Part shown: piece after piece, positions 34,315 to 44,400 of the stretch
Layout of the letters: the number at the start of each line of letters is the position of its first letter
How positions within the stretch are numbered: the first letter of the stretch is position 1
DNA from: Paraburkholderia unamae
GTDB taxonomy: Bacteria; Pseudomonadota; Gammaproteobacteria; Burkholderiales; Burkholderiaceae
Direction of reading: 5' to 3'
Assembly: GCF_003268775.1 (NCBI RefSeq)
Contig: NZ_QLSU01000009.1
Location: forward strand, 124,001-188,000
Length of the DNA: 64,000 nt
Notes under the pieces: generated by a model
Database searches by the model: none
The model's input: only the letters and a program-made list of their open reading frames with translations
Told to the model about the DNA's origin: nothing
Program-made: the position numbers and the translations under genes

Positions 34315-35166
34315 TCAGGCGCCAATCGCGCGGCACTCCGCGCAGGCGACCTGGGTGAGCGTGCGCTGCGCGGGATCGGCTTCGAGTTGCACCGCGGAAA
34401 GGCGATTGCCCCACACGCAACCCGAGTCGAGGCCGATCAGGTTATCGCGCATCATGAGGCCGAGCGCGGCCCAGTGGCCGAACACGACGGTGATGTCGCT
34501 CGTTTTGCGTCCTGGCACGTCGAACCACGGCATGTAGCCCGCGGGCGCGGAATCGAGGCCGCCGCTCGCGCTGAAATCCATTGCGCCGTCGCGGTTGCAA
34601 AAGCGCATGCGCGTGAGCGCGCTGCACGTGATGCGCAGGCGCTCGATCCCCTTGAGATCCTTCGACCAGCGGTTCGGCTCATTGCCGTAAAGTCCCGCGA
34701 GCGTTTCCTTCCAGTTCTTGCCGCGCAGCGCGGTTTCGAGTTCGTGCGCAAGCTCCAGCGTGAGCGTCACGTCCCATTGCGGCAGCACGCCCGCGTGCAC
34801 CATCAACATGCCGCTCTCGTAGTGTGCGATGGGCCGGTGACGCACCCAGTGCAGCAGATCCTGCGCATCGGGCGCGTTCAGGATCGCGTCGATCGTGTCG
34901 CCTTTCTTCGCCTTTCTGATGCCCGCCGAAACCGAGAGCAGATGCAGATCGTGATTGCCCAGCACGGCCACGCCCCGATCGCCGAGCGCGATCACCTCGC
35001 GCAGCGTTTCGAGCGAGGCCGGGCCGCGATTGATGAGATCGCCGGCGAACCAGAGCGGCGTGCCGGCGGCCGGCGCCGCCTTGGCGCGCAGCTCGCGAAA
35101 CGGAGTGAGACACCCCTGAAGATCGCCGAAGGCGAGCGGGGCGGGGCGCAACGAGGATGTGTTCAT
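34315..35166 (-). CDS. apaH: Bis(5'-nucleosyl)-tetraphosphatase, symmetrical (ApaH)
   Basis: 283-residue calcineurin-type phosphoesterase cleaving Ap4A into two ADP. Metal-binding motifs are in order: AFGDLQGC (variant of GDxHG), FAGDLINRGP, VLGNHDLHLL and VHAGVLPQW, then the C-terminal VVFGHWAALG and GLDSGCVWGNRL. ATG 35166 (MNTSSLRPAP) is preferred over an in-frame ATG at 35280, since the fold begins at residue 11. It is convergent with plsC and ends 36 bases from it. Confidence 0.95.
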   Translation of the reverse strand: MNTSSLRPAPLAFGDLQGCLTPFRELRAKAAPAAGTPLWFAGDLINRGPASLETLREVIALGDRGVAVLGNHDLHLLSVSAGIRKAKKGDTIDAILNAPDAQDLLHWVRHRPIAHYESGMLMVHAGVLPQWDVTLTLELAHELETALRGKNWKETLAGLYGNEPNRWSKDLKGIERLRITCSALTRMRFCNRDGAMDFSASGGLDSAPAGYMPWFDVPGRKTSDITVVFGHWAALGLMMRDNLIGLDSGCVWGNRLSAVQLEADPAQRTLTQVACAECRAIGA

Positions 35167-35574
35167 CGAATCGATTACGGTTGCGGGGCAGGCAGAGGCG
35201 ACCGCAGACGGTACCACAGGTCGCGCAACTGGACGTGACAGGACAAAAGTGCGGAATGCGCGAACCTGACCGGATTGCATTGGCTTGCATTGGCTCGCGC
35301 CTGGGTATGTCGCGTTGCGTCAAATTAAGGATGGCAAAACCCGTCTGACACAATTTGTCAAGCTGTTTCAAGATGTTAGCGATGTGGTTTTCGCGCTGGC
35401 TGGCCGTATAATTGTGGGTCTAAAAACAGAGCCTGAGCATGCAGGACGAATAATATCGGTATGCCACTGACCGGCTTTGTCTCAAAAATTCCGTTTTTAC
35501 AGCATTATTTCAAACGTCTGACTGCGGTCGTTTCTCAGCAGATCGGCGTCCATTCTCGCCAATAAAGGAGTCCC
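35167..35574. other. Divergent intergenic region apaH / rmlB
   Basis: 408 bases, AT-richer than its surroundings from 35310 to 35530. It must hold the promoters of apaH (minus) and the rml operon (plus). No gene is supported. I checked for a JUMPstart/ops element before rmlB and found none. Confidence 0.5.
35407..35412 (+). promoter_or_regulatory. Consensus -10 box, candidate rml operon promoter
   Basis: TATAAT in an AT-rich stretch 163 bases upstream of rmlB. The matching -35 at 17 bases is poor (GTGGTT), so an activator may be needed. The leader would be about 155 bases. Confidence 0.4.
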
Positions 35575-36636
35575 ATGATCCTGGTAACGGGCGGTGCTGG
35601 TTTTATCGGCGCCAACTTTGTGCTTGACTGGTTGCGTCAATCCGACGAAGCCGTTCTCAACGTCGACAAGCTGACCTACGCAGGCAATCTTGGCACCCTG
35701 AAATCGCTGCAAGGTGACCCGAAGCACGTTTTCGCCCGTGTGGACATCTGTGACCGCGCCGCGCTCGACGCGCTGTTCGCCGAACACCGCCCGCGCGCGG
35801 TGCTGCATTTCGCCGCGGAAAGCCACGTCGACCGCTCGATCCACGGCCCGGCCGATTTTGTTCAGACCAATGTCGTGGGCACCTTCACGCTGCTCGAAGC
35901 CACGCGCCAGTACTGGAACACGCTGGGCGAGGCCGACAAGGCCGCGTTCCGCTTCCTGCACGTCTCGACCGACGAAGTGTTCGGCTCGCTTTCCGCGACC
36001 GACCCGCAGTTTTCCGAAACCACGCCTTACGCGCCCAACAGCCCGTATTCGGCGACCAAGGCGGGGTCCGATCATCTCGTGCGTGCGTACCACCACACAT
36101 ACGGTCTGCCCACGCTCACGACAAACTGCTCGAACAATTACGGCCCGTACCAGTTTCCCGAGAAGCTGATTCCGCTGATGATTGCCAACGCGCTCGCCGG
36201 CAAGCCGCTGCCCGTGTACGGCGACGGCCAGAACGTGCGCGACTGGCTCTACGTGGGCGACCATTGCAGCGCGATTCGCGAAGTGCTCGCGCGCGGCCAG
36301 TTGGGCGAGACCTACAACGTGGGCGGCTGGAACGAGAAGAAGAATCTCGAAGTCGTGCACACGCTGTGCGACCTGCTCGACGAGATGCGTCCGAAGGCCG
36401 CAGGCTCGTATCGCGACCAGATCACCTACGTGACCGATCGCCCCGGCCACGATCGCCGCTATGCGATCGACGCGCGCAAGCTCGAACGCGAGCTGGGCTG
36501 GAAGCCTGCGGAAACCTTTGAAACGGGCCTTGCGAAGACCGTGCGCTGGTATCTCGACAACCAGGCATGGGCGGATGAAGTCGCTTCGGGCGACTATCGC
36601 AAGTGGGTCGAAACGAACTACGCGCAGCGCGCGTAA
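35575..36636 (+). CDS. rmlB: dTDP-glucose 4,6-dehydratase
   Basis: 353-residue extended short-chain dehydrogenase: NAD-binding TGGAGFIGANF at the N-terminus, STDEVFGSL, YSATKAGSD (YxxxK) and NNYGPYQFPEKLIPLM, all RmlB signatures. It converts dTDP-glucose to dTDP-4-keto-6-deoxyglucose, the second step to dTDP-L-rhamnose. An AAGGAG site precedes ATG 35575. It is first in the rmlBACD order, followed by rmlA after 11 bases. It begins the second polysaccharide locus. Confidence 0.98.
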   Translation: MILVTGGAGFIGANFVLDWLRQSDEAVLNVDKLTYAGNLGTLKSLQGDPKHVFARVDICDRAALDALFAEHRPRAVLHFAAESHVDRSIHGPADFVQTNVVGTFTLLEATRQYWNTLGEADKAAFRFLHVSTDEVFGSLSATDPQFSETTPYAPNSPYSATKAGSDHLVRAYHHTYGLPTLTTNCSNNYGPYQFPEKLIPLMIANALAGKPLPVYGDGQNVRDWLYVGDHCSAIREVLARGQLGETYNVGGWNEKKNLEVVHTLCDLLDEMRPKAAGSYRDQITYVTDRPGHDRRYAIDARKLERELGWKPAETFETGLAKTVRWYLDNQAWADEVASGDYRKWVETNYAQRA

Positions 36637-36647
36637 GGGCGAAAGCA

Positions 36648-37541
36648 ATGGCGCGCAAAGGCATTATTCTGGCCGGGGGTTCCGGCACGCGGCTTTACCC
36701 GATCACACACGCAGTGTCGAAGCAACTGCTGCCGGTGTACGACAAGCCGATGATCTACTACCCGCTTTCGACGCTGATGGTGGCGGGCATTCGCGACGTG
36801 CTGATCATCTCGACGCCGCAGGACACGCCGCGCTTCGAAGCGATGCTCGGCGACGGCAGCGCGTGGGGCATGAACATCCAGTACGCGGTGCAGCCCTCGC
36901 CGGACGGTCTCGCGCAGGCATTCATCATTGGCCGCGACTTCGTGGGCAACGACCCGTCGGCGCTGATTCTCGGCGACAACATCTTTTACGGCCACGATCT
37001 CGCGAAGCAGCTCGAGCGCGCGGACGAACAGGATGCGGGCGCAACGGTATTCGCCTATCACGTGCAGGACCCCGAGCGCTATGGCGTGGTCGAATTCGAC
37101 AAGGGCTTTCGTGCGCTGTCGATCGAAGAAAAGCCCGAGCAGCCGCGGTCGAACTACGCGGTCACGGGGCTTTACTTCTACGACAATCGCGTGTGCGACA
37201 TCGCGGCCGACATCAAGCCTTCGCCGCGCGGCGAGCTTGAGATCACGGACGTCAACTCGCGCTATCTGCGTGACGGCGCGCTCAATGTCGAGATCATGGG
37301 CCGTGGCTACGCGTGGCTCGACACCGGCACGCACGATTCGCTGATCGACGCGGCAACGTTTATTGCCACGCTGCAAAAACGCCAGGGACTTGTCGTGGCG
37401 TGCCCGGAAGAGATCGCGTATCGTCGCCGCTGGATTGATGCAGAGCAACTGCAAAAGTTGGCCAAGCCGCTCGCGAAGAACGGTTACGGCAAGTACCTGT
37501 TAAACATTCTTACGGATCAAGTCGCATGGCCATCACGGTAA
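36648..37541 (+). CDS. rmlA: Glucose-1-phosphate thymidylyltransferase
   Basis: 297-residue nucleotidyltransferase with the signature GGSGTRLYPITHAVSKQLLPVYDKPMIYYPLSTLM at the start, then VQPSPDGLAQAFIIG and LGDNIFYG, as in RmlA. It makes dTDP-glucose from dTTP and glucose-1-phosphate and is usually inhibited by dTDP-rhamnose. Start MARKGIILAGG at 36648 is chosen; an in-frame extension to 36603 lies in rmlB. Its last 16 bases overlap rmlC in another frame, so the two are translationally coupled. Confidence 0.98.
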   Translation: MARKGIILAGGSGTRLYPITHAVSKQLLPVYDKPMIYYPLSTLMVAGIRDVLIISTPQDTPRFEAMLGDGSAWGMNIQYAVQPSPDGLAQAFIIGRDFVGNDPSALILGDNIFYGHDLAKQLERADEQDAGATVFAYHVQDPERYGVVEFDKGFRALSIEEKPEQPRSNYAVTGLYFYDNRVCDIAADIKPSPRGELEITDVNSRYLRDGALNVEIMGRGYAWLDTGTHDSLIDAATFIATLQKRQGLVVACPEEIAYRRRWIDAEQLQKLAKPLAKNGYGKYLLNILTDQVAWPSR

Positions 37542-38077
37542 CGGCTACAGCCCTTCCCGAAGTCAAGATCATCGAGCCGAAGGTTTTTGGCGACGCGCGC
37601 GGCTACTTCTACGAGAGCTTCAACGGCCGCGAATTCGCGGAGCAGGTCCAGGCGGGCGTCGAGTTCGTTCAGGACAATCATTCGCGTTCCGCGAAGGGCG
37701 TGCTGCGCGGGCTGCACTATCAGGTAGAGCATGCGCAGGGCAAGCTCGTACGTGTGGTCGAGGGCGAGGTGTTCGACGTCGCAGTGGATATTCGCCGCAG
37801 CTCGCCGAACTTCGGCAAGTGGGTGGGCGTGACGCTCTCGACGGAGAATCATCGTCAACTGTGGGTGCCGCCGGGCTTTGCGCACGGCTTCGTCGTGCTT
37901 TCGGAGTCGGCGCAGTTCCTCTACAAGACGACCGATTACTGGTTCCCCGAGCACGAGCGCAGCATCGTGTGGAACGATCCGGAAATCGGCATCGAGTGGC
38001 CGATCGACTTCGAGCCGATGCTGGCGGCGAAGGATGCGGCGGGCAAGCGCCTCGCCGAAGCCGAAGTTTTTGCGTGA
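37526..38077 (+). CDS. rmlC: dTDP-4-dehydrorhamnose 3,5-epimerase
   Basis: 183-residue cupin epimerase. FGDARGYFYESFN, DNHSRSAKGVLRGLHYQ (catalytic His region), VRVVEGEVFDVAVDIR and WVPPGFAHGFVVLSE are typical. It epimerises C3 and C5 of dTDP-4-keto-6-deoxyglucose. The start lies inside the end of rmlA (16-base overlap); rmlD starts eight bases after its stop. Normal length. Confidence 0.98.
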   Translation: MAITVTATALPEVKIIEPKVFGDARGYFYESFNGREFAEQVQAGVEFVQDNHSRSAKGVLRGLHYQVEHAQGKLVRVVEGEVFDVAVDIRRSSPNFGKWVGVTLSTENHRQLWVPPGFAHGFVVLSESAQFLYKTTDYWFPEHERSIVWNDPEIGIEWPIDFEPMLAAKDAAGKRLAEAEVFA

Positions 38078-38084
38078 GCGAGTG

Positions 38085-38969
38085 ATGAACGAGCAACCGA
38101 CGATCCTCGTGACGGGTGTGAACGGCCAGGTGGGCTACGAGCTATTGCGCAGCCTGCAAGGGCTGGGTCGCGTGGTGGGACTCGACCGCGCGGCGCTGGA
38201 TCTGGCCGATCTCGATCGCGTGCGCGAAGTCGTGCGCGAGGCGAAGCCTGCGATCATCGTGAATCCTGCGGCCTATACGGCTGTCGACAAGGCGGAAAGC
38301 GACGAGGCTGCGGCGCGGCGGCTCAACGCCGAGGCGCCGGGCGTGCTGGCCGAGGAAGCGGCGCGTTGCGGCGCGGCGCTGATTCACTACTCGACGGACT
38401 ACGTGTTCGACGGGACGAAGGATGCGCCATATGCGGAAGACGATGCGACGAATCCGCAGAACGTGTACGGGGCGACCAAGCTCGAAGGCGAGCAGGCGAT
38501 TGCGGCGAGCGGCTGCGCGCATCTGATTTTGCGTACGAGCTGGGTGTATGGTCGGCGCGGGAAGAACTTCCTGCTGACCATGTTGAAGCTTGGCGCGGAG
38601 CGGCCGGAGTTGCGTGTGGTCGCCGATCAGTTTGGGGCGCCGACGTGGTCGCGAACGATTGCCGAGGCGACCTCGCATATCGTTGCACAAGGCGTGGCGG
38701 CTGATGATGCTGCATGGTGGGCGCAGCGTTCAGGCGTCTATCACTTTACGGCGTCGGGCGCGACGTCGTGGCACGGGTTCGCCGAAGCGATTTTCGCAAG
38801 CGCGCTCGGCGAGCGAGCGCCGAAGACGGTGCCCATTCCCGCAAGCGACTATCCCGTTCCCGCGAAGCGTCCCGCCAATTCGCGGCTCGCGCTCGACAAG
38901 CTGAACGAAACGTTCGGCTTGTCGATGCCGGCCTGGGACGATGCGTTGCGCCTGTGTCTGGGTGACTGA
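38085..38969 (+). CDS. rmlD: dTDP-4-dehydrorhamnose reductase
   Basis: 294-residue short-chain reductase: LVTGVNGQVGYELLRSLQ for NAD(P)H, NPAAYTAVDKAESDE, STDYVFDG and YGATKLEGEQA (YxxxK), as in RmlD. It finishes dTDP-L-rhamnose. ATG 38085 (MNEQPTIL) is used; an adjacent GTG is possible. The stop at 38967-38969 abuts the next gene without a gap, so the rhamnose genes and the following glycosyltransferase are one operon. Confidence 0.97.
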   Translation: MNEQPTILVTGVNGQVGYELLRSLQGLGRVVGLDRAALDLADLDRVREVVREAKPAIIVNPAAYTAVDKAESDEAAARRLNAEAPGVLAEEAARCGAALIHYSTDYVFDGTKDAPYAEDDATNPQNVYGATKLEGEQAIAASGCAHLILRTSWVYGRRGKNFLLTMLKLGAERPELRVVADQFGAPTWSRTIAEATSHIVAQGVAADDAAWWAQRSGVYHFTASGATSWHGFAEAIFASALGERAPKTVPIPASDYPVPAKRPANSRLALDKLNETFGLSMPAWDDALRLCLGD

Positions 38970-39878
38970 ATGGGCGCAACGTCCGCCAGGGACGGCAAGT
39001 CGGGCACCGTCGTTGTTTTCTATCGCCCCGATGAAGCAAGCGCGCAACTGGCGAACCGGCTCGCCGATTTCGGACCTTGTGTTGTCGTCGACAACACGGA
39101 GGGGCATGGGGTGCCATGCGGCGAGCCGCTGGACGGGCGTATCGTTTATCTGCGCAACGGAGCGAATCTCGGCATTGCAACGGCCATCAATCAAGGCGTC
39201 GAACGCCTGATTGTCATGGGGTGCACGCGGGCGATGATCTTCGACCAGGATAGCGAGCCTTCGGGTGAACTGCTTGATGCGCTGCCTGCCGTTCTCGCGG
39301 GCGAGCTCGAACGCGATCCGCGTGTCGCGCTCGTGGGCCCTGCGTATGTCGACGCGCGCCTCGGTGGTGTGGTGCCTTTCGTGCGTTTCGGGTACTTCAA
39401 GCTGCGTCGCGTTGCACCAACCGGTACGATGCCGATCGCGGTCGATTTCCTGATCACTTCTGGCTCGTGTATCAATCTCGCTGTCTGGCGCGACGTGGGG
39501 CCGATGGACGATGCATTGTTCATCGATTTCGTGGATCTCGAATGGTGTGCCCGCGCGCGCTATAAAGGCTATTCGGTGCTCGGCGCGCCGTCGCTCAGGA
39601 TGGAGCATTCGCTGGGCGGCGAGCCTGTGCGTTTGCTCGGCAGGTCGTATCCGGGGCATAGTGCGGTACGCCACTACTATATGTTCCGCAACGCGGTGCT
39701 GTTGATTCGGCGCGGATATATCCCGTGGAGCTGGAAATCGACGGAACTGGTGAAGTTACCGTTCCGGCTTGCGATCTACGGTCTTTTCATGACGCCGCGG
39801 TGGGAGCACGTGCGGCTATCGCTGCTTGGGCTGTGGCATGGACTGACGGGGCGGATCGGAGCGTTGCGACGCAACTAG
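38970..39878 (+). CDS. Glycosyltransferase family 2, probable rhamnosyltransferase
   Basis: 302-residue GT-A enzyme of the rhamnosyltransferase group. Strand TVVVFYRP, VVVDNTEG, NGANLGIATAINQGV and the DxD-like IFDQDSEPSG are followed by a C-terminal region with FIDFVDLEWCARARYKGYSV and a short hydrophobic tail. Its position directly after rmlD without a gap supports use of dTDP-L-rhamnose. It begins with about ten weakly conserved residues; no better start is seen. Confidence 0.87.
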   Translation: MGATSARDGKSGTVVVFYRPDEASAQLANRLADFGPCVVVDNTEGHGVPCGEPLDGRIVYLRNGANLGIATAINQGVERLIVMGCTRAMIFDQDSEPSGELLDALPAVLAGELERDPRVALVGPAYVDARLGGVVPFVRFGYFKLRRVAPTGTMPIAVDFLITSGSCINLAVWRDVGPMDDALFIDFVDLEWCARARYKGYSVLGAPSLRMEHSLGGEPVRLLGRSYPGHSAVRHYYMFRNAVLLIRRGYIPWSWKSTELVKLPFRLAIYGLFMTPRWEHVRLSLLGLWHGLTGRIGALRRN

Positions 39879-39949
39879 TCGAGGTTGCGCGCATGTTGAT
39901 CTGCATTTGCGTTGAATTCCCTATTCGGTCGTAAAAATCGAAAATCTAA

Positions 39950-40732
39950 ATGGTTAATCTTGCACTTACCGATTTAAGACAGAGCGTCCTGTCGTGGCGA
40001 CTTTGGACGCTGCTGGGTTGGCTCGAAGTCCGTCAGCGATATGCCCGTTCGCGCGTGGGGCCGTTCTGGCTGACCATCAGTATGGGCGTGATCATCGCGT
40101 CGATCGGAGTCGTATACGGCACGCTCTTCGGGCAAAAGATGAGCGATTACCTTCCGTTCATTGCCGCGAGCCTTGTCATGTGGAATGCGTTCGCCCAAAT
40201 GGTTCAGGAGGGAAGCGTCGCCTACATCAACAGCGGTACGTACATTCGGCAGGCATCGACGGCGAAACTCATCTTTATGCTACAGGTTGTGTGGCGAAAT
40301 CTCATTGTGCTCGCGCACAATTTTGTGATTGTGCTGCTGCTGTTTTGCATCTTCGGCGTGAAGAACTGGGAAGCGTTGCCGCTGTTTATACCAGGTCTGG
40401 TCGTCTACGTGCTGAATGCGCTATGGATCGCAATGGTCGCTGGGTTACTGTCGGCTCGCTTTCGCGACTTGCCTCAAATCATCGCTGCATTGATTCAGAT
40501 TGCTTTCTATGTAACGCCCATTATTTACCGGCCTAACGCGTTGAGTCGTTTCTCGTTCATTGTCGAATGGAACCCACTGGCCTATCTCGTCGATATCGTT
40601 CGTGCTCCGCTGATCGGCCAAGTACCGACCCCGCTCACGTGGGGCGTGACGATCGGTATGCTTGTCATAGGGTGGCCGCTGGCGCTCGCGCTGACAGGGC
40701 GTTATCTGAAGCGTATTCCGTACTGGGTCTGA
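39950..40732 (+). CDS. wzm: ABC-2 type polysaccharide export permease (Wzm)
   Basis: 260-residue ABC-2 permease with six hydrophobic segments. It shows LGWLEVRQRYARSRVGPFWLTISMGVIIASIG at the N-terminus and FYVTPIIYRPN with EWNPLAYLVDIVRAPLIG near the end, typical of O-antigen/capsule exporters. It forms the membrane channel with the ATPase encoded ten bases downstream and exports the finished undecaprenyl-linked chain. A 71-base AT-rich gap separates it from the rhamnosyltransferase. Confidence 0.93.
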   Translation: MVNLALTDLRQSVLSWRLWTLLGWLEVRQRYARSRVGPFWLTISMGVIIASIGVVYGTLFGQKMSDYLPFIAASLVMWNAFAQMVQEGSVAYINSGTYIRQASTAKLIFMLQVVWRNLIVLAHNFVIVLLLFCIFGVKNWEALPLFIPGLVVYVLNALWIAMVAGLLSARFRDLPQIIAALIQIAFYVTPIIYRPNALSRFSFIVEWNPLAYLVDIVRAPLIGQVPTPLTWGVTIGMLVIGWPLALALTGRYLKRIPYWV

Positions 40733-40742
40733 GGGGCGTGAC

Positions 40743-41492
40743 ATGGCATACATTGAACTGAAGGGCGCGACGCTCGACTTGCCCATTTACGACGTGCAGG
40801 GGCGCTCGCTGAAACGTCAGGTGCTGCGCATGGGGCGCCGCAATACGATTGCAGAGGGCAGCGACGGGGTGATTGTCGTGCGTGCGCTCGACAACGTTGA
40901 CTTGCGCTTCGACCGAGGCGACCGCATCGGCTTGATCGGTCACAACGGTGCGGGCAAGTCCACTCTGCTGCGCATGATGGCGGGTATCTACGCGCCTACC
41001 TCGGGCGCTATCGAACGAGAGGGCAAGGTCGTTCCGTTGCTCGATATCAGCCTCGGTATGGATGAGAACTCGACCGGTCTGCAAAACATCCGGTTGCGGG
41101 GTCTCCTGCTCGGCATGTCGGACGCGGAAATTCGCGCGAAGCAGCAGGAAATCGCCGATTTTTGCGAACTCGGAGACTATCTGGATCTGCCGCTGCGCAC
41201 CTACTCGAGTGGTATGCGAGTGCGCCTCGCGTTCGCGGTCTCGACGGCAGTCGACGCGGAAATCCTGCTGCTCGACGAGGTTATGGGGGTAGGGGATGCC
41301 GCGTTCCTCCACAAGGCAGAGGAACGTCTTGCCGACTTGCACAGCCGGGCCGAAATCGTAGTGCTTGCGATGCACTCGAACGCCGAGATTCGTCGCGTCT
41401 GCAACAAGGCACTCTGGATGGAGCGCGGTCGCGTACGCGCTTTTGGCCCAGTCGAAGAAGTCGTTTCGGCATACGAGCAGAGTGTCGGCTGA
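40743..41492 (+). CDS. wzt: Polysaccharide export ATP-binding protein (short Wzt)
   Basis: 249-residue ABC ATPase: Walker A GHNGAGKST, Q-loop region, signature YSSGMRVRLAFA, Walker B ILLLDEVMGVGD, H-loop MHSN. The protein ends right after the nucleotide-binding domain, so it lacks the C-terminal carbohydrate-binding domain that longer Wzt proteins use to recognise a capped chain end. Export is therefore predicted not to depend on a cap recognised by Wzt. It is directly followed (same base) by the start of the 1228-codon gene. Confidence 0.94.
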   Translation: MAYIELKGATLDLPIYDVQGRSLKRQVLRMGRRNTIAEGSDGVIVVRALDNVDLRFDRGDRIGLIGHNGAGKSTLLRMMAGIYAPTSGAIEREGKVVPLLDISLGMDENSTGLQNIRLRGLLLGMSDAEIRAKQQEIADFCELGDYLDLPLRTYSSGMRVRLAFAVSTAVDAEILLLDEVMGVGDAAFLHKAEERLADLHSRAEIVVLAMHSNAEIRRVCNKALWMERGRVRAFGPVEEVVSAYEQSVG

Positions 41493-44400
41493 GTGCAGTC
41501 CGACCGACATCCGACACGCAACTTTTTCACAGGTGTCCAATTGACGACCACGCCGTTTCGCACATCGGGCCCACAGGCTGCCACGGCAGCCGGCGAGGCG
41601 CTGCTCACGGAGGCGTCGTTTCGCTGGCCGGCGCATATCGTTCCCTCGCCGCGGCTCGAACATGCGCCGTTCGCGTTCTGGCTCATGGACGCGATGCGCG
41701 CCCGTACCGTTGTCGAGCTTGGCAGCGACGGCGGCTTTTCGTACATGGTCTGGTGTCAGGCGGCTGAGCAGGCTGGGGCGTTGGCTCATTGCTACGCTGT
41801 TGACCCCTTCGGGTGGGCGAGCGGCGACGAGGTCTTCGCTGCGGTGCAGCGTCGCAATACTCAGTACTACCAGGCGTTCTCGGAGCTGGTGCGCGCGCCG
41901 TTCGACGAGGCCTTACCGCAATTTACTGACGGCTTCATCGATCTACTTCATATCGACGGACTGCGCGACGCCGAACAACTGCGTCGTGACTTCGACGCCT
42001 GGTTGCCCAAGCTGTCGTGTCGCGGTGTCGTACTGATTCATGGCACCAACGCGCGTGACCTGCATGCTGGGGCTGCTCAGGTTTGGAGCGAACTTGCGCA
42101 CAGTCATCCGTCATTCGAGTTTTTCCATGGCGGCGGCCTCGGCGTACTCGCAGTCGGACCGGACGTGCCAGCGGGCATTCAGGCACTGTTCGAGTTGAGC
42201 GAAGAGGCGAGCGTCGCGACCCGCAAGGCTTACGCACGGCTCGGCTATGCTGTCGCCTTGCAGTGCGAAAGCGACGACACACGCACGGCCCTGCAACGCA
42301 AAGCGCAGTCGCTTGACGACACCCAGCGTGCCCTTACGAGCGTCGATGCGCAGGCGAGGGCGAGCGTTGCCGAGCTGGAAGCATTGAAGCTTGCGCTCGC
42401 CAAAGCTGTAACACACGCCAATCTGGTCGACGCCGAATTGAGGATGCAACAGACGCGCGTCGACAAGCTCTCTGAAGAGATAGAAGAAGAGCGCGAATCG
42501 CTCGTGAATGCGGACGAAAATCTACGTCGTGCACGCGACGAAGTTACGGCATTGCGCAGTTCGACTTCCTGGCGCGTCACTGCGCCAATGCGCGGCGTAA
42601 TGCGTTCGGTGCCGGTTTCACGCCGCGCCGTTGCAAAACTGAAATTTCTGTCAGCTATCACCCGAAATTCAGTTCGGGAGAACGGCTTGACACCGACGTT
42701 GCGCAAATCCGTTGTGGCGCTCAGGCGTCGCGGGCTGCGCGGACTGCTTAACGCGTCGGCGGGCGGTGGCCTTCTTGCGCAGTTCGACCTCGATCCGGGC
42801 CGCCCGGCAGCGGACTGCCTCGCACTGCGCGTGTTGATCATTGCCGAGCTCAGCATTCCACAATGCCGTAAGTATCGCGTGACCCAGAAGCAGACGATGA
42901 TCCAGGATCTCGGCATCGATTGTTCGGTGGTTTCGTGGACAGAGACTGAGAAGTGCCGCTCGTTGCTCGACAGTCATTCGGTGGTGATCTTCTACCGCGT
43001 ACCGGGATACCCGGCTCAACTCGAGGTGATCGAGGAGGCAAAGCGCCGCGGCCTGCCCACATTCTGGGAAGTGGACGATCTCATCTTCGACGCAGAAAAG
43101 TACAGTCGGAATTCGAATCTGACCGATCTCGATCCCGAGATTCTCCGAGGGTTGCTCAATGGTGCGATCCTTTATCGCAAGGCGATGCTCGCATGCGATT
43201 CCGGAATTGCATCGACGGCGGGGCTGGCCGAGGCGATGCGCGAAGCTGGCGTGCCAGATGTACTCGTGATCGAAAATGCGCTCGATGAGGAGACGGTGCG
43301 GATCGCAAGCAGGATCAACGCGTTGACGCAACATGAGGATGATGTTGTGCGCATTGTGTACGGCTCCGGCACGAAAACGCACGACGCGGATTTCCGCGTC
43401 GCTGCCGGGGCGATCAAACAGGTGCTGCGAGCGCGTCCGAACGTGCGTCTGCGCATTGCGGGCGAGCTCAATTTGCCTGCCGACTATGCAGAAGTCGAAG
43501 CGCAGATCGAACGCTTGCCGTTGTCGAACTATGCGACCTACCTCAAGCGTCTCGCCGAATGCGACATTAGCATTGCGCCGCTCGAGCAGACCATATTCAA
43601 CGATGCAAAGTCGAATATCAAATATCTCGAAGCCGCGATTGTGCGACTGCCGTCGGTTTGCTCGCCAAGCTCTGCGTTCAGAACGGCTATTCAGGATGGC
43701 GTAACGGGTTTTCTGCCCGCCAATCCTGGTGCGTGGGAGCGCGCGCTGCTGGCGCTTATCGACGACGCCGCCTTGCGCAAGGAAGTGGCCGATCGAGCGT
43801 ACGAGCACGTGAAGCAGGACTACGATCCTCACACGGTCGGGCGGGAGCAGGTGGCTCCGCTCGTAAAGCGCTTTGAGCGCACGTTTGCCAAAACGCGCGT
43901 GCTGGGCGTGAACATCTACTTTGCGCCCCGCAGTTTCGGTGGAGCGACCATCGTGGCGGAAGAAGTGGCGCGATGCCTGAACCGCGACGCGGAAGTCGAT
44001 TACTTCATGTTCACGACTTTGCCGACGAGCGATGTGCCCGCTTATCAGTTGCGCCGTTATGAGAGCACGGCGGCGGGTGTCTTTGCGATGGGCCTGCCGA
44101 ACGAGAGCGACCCGTCTTTCGGTTTCGATAATCCCAACTCTGTCGATGCCTTTAGGGAAGCGCTTCGGGCATTGCGTCCGGATATCGTTCATTTGCATAG
44201 CATCCAGGGCATTGGCGCGCGCATCGCTGAAGTTTGCCGGGCCGAACGTGTGCCGTTCGCCGTTACGTTGCACGATGCCTGGTGGATCTGCGGCCGGCAA
44301 TTCATGATTACGGGCGAAAACAAATACTGCGGTCAGCGCAAGATTGACCTCGATGTTTGTTCAGCGTGCGTGGAAGATGCCGGATTGAACACGTACCGCC

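Noticed and set aside
35540..35620. JUMPstart/ops element for RfaH before rmlB
   Set aside because: A GGCGGT string occurs at 35589 but lies inside rmlB codons for the glycine-rich loop; no upstream JUMPstart sequence is present.
42669..44300. 543-codon minus-strand open frame inside the 1228-codon gene
   Set aside because: Antisense to two recognisable GT4 domains; composition not protein-like.
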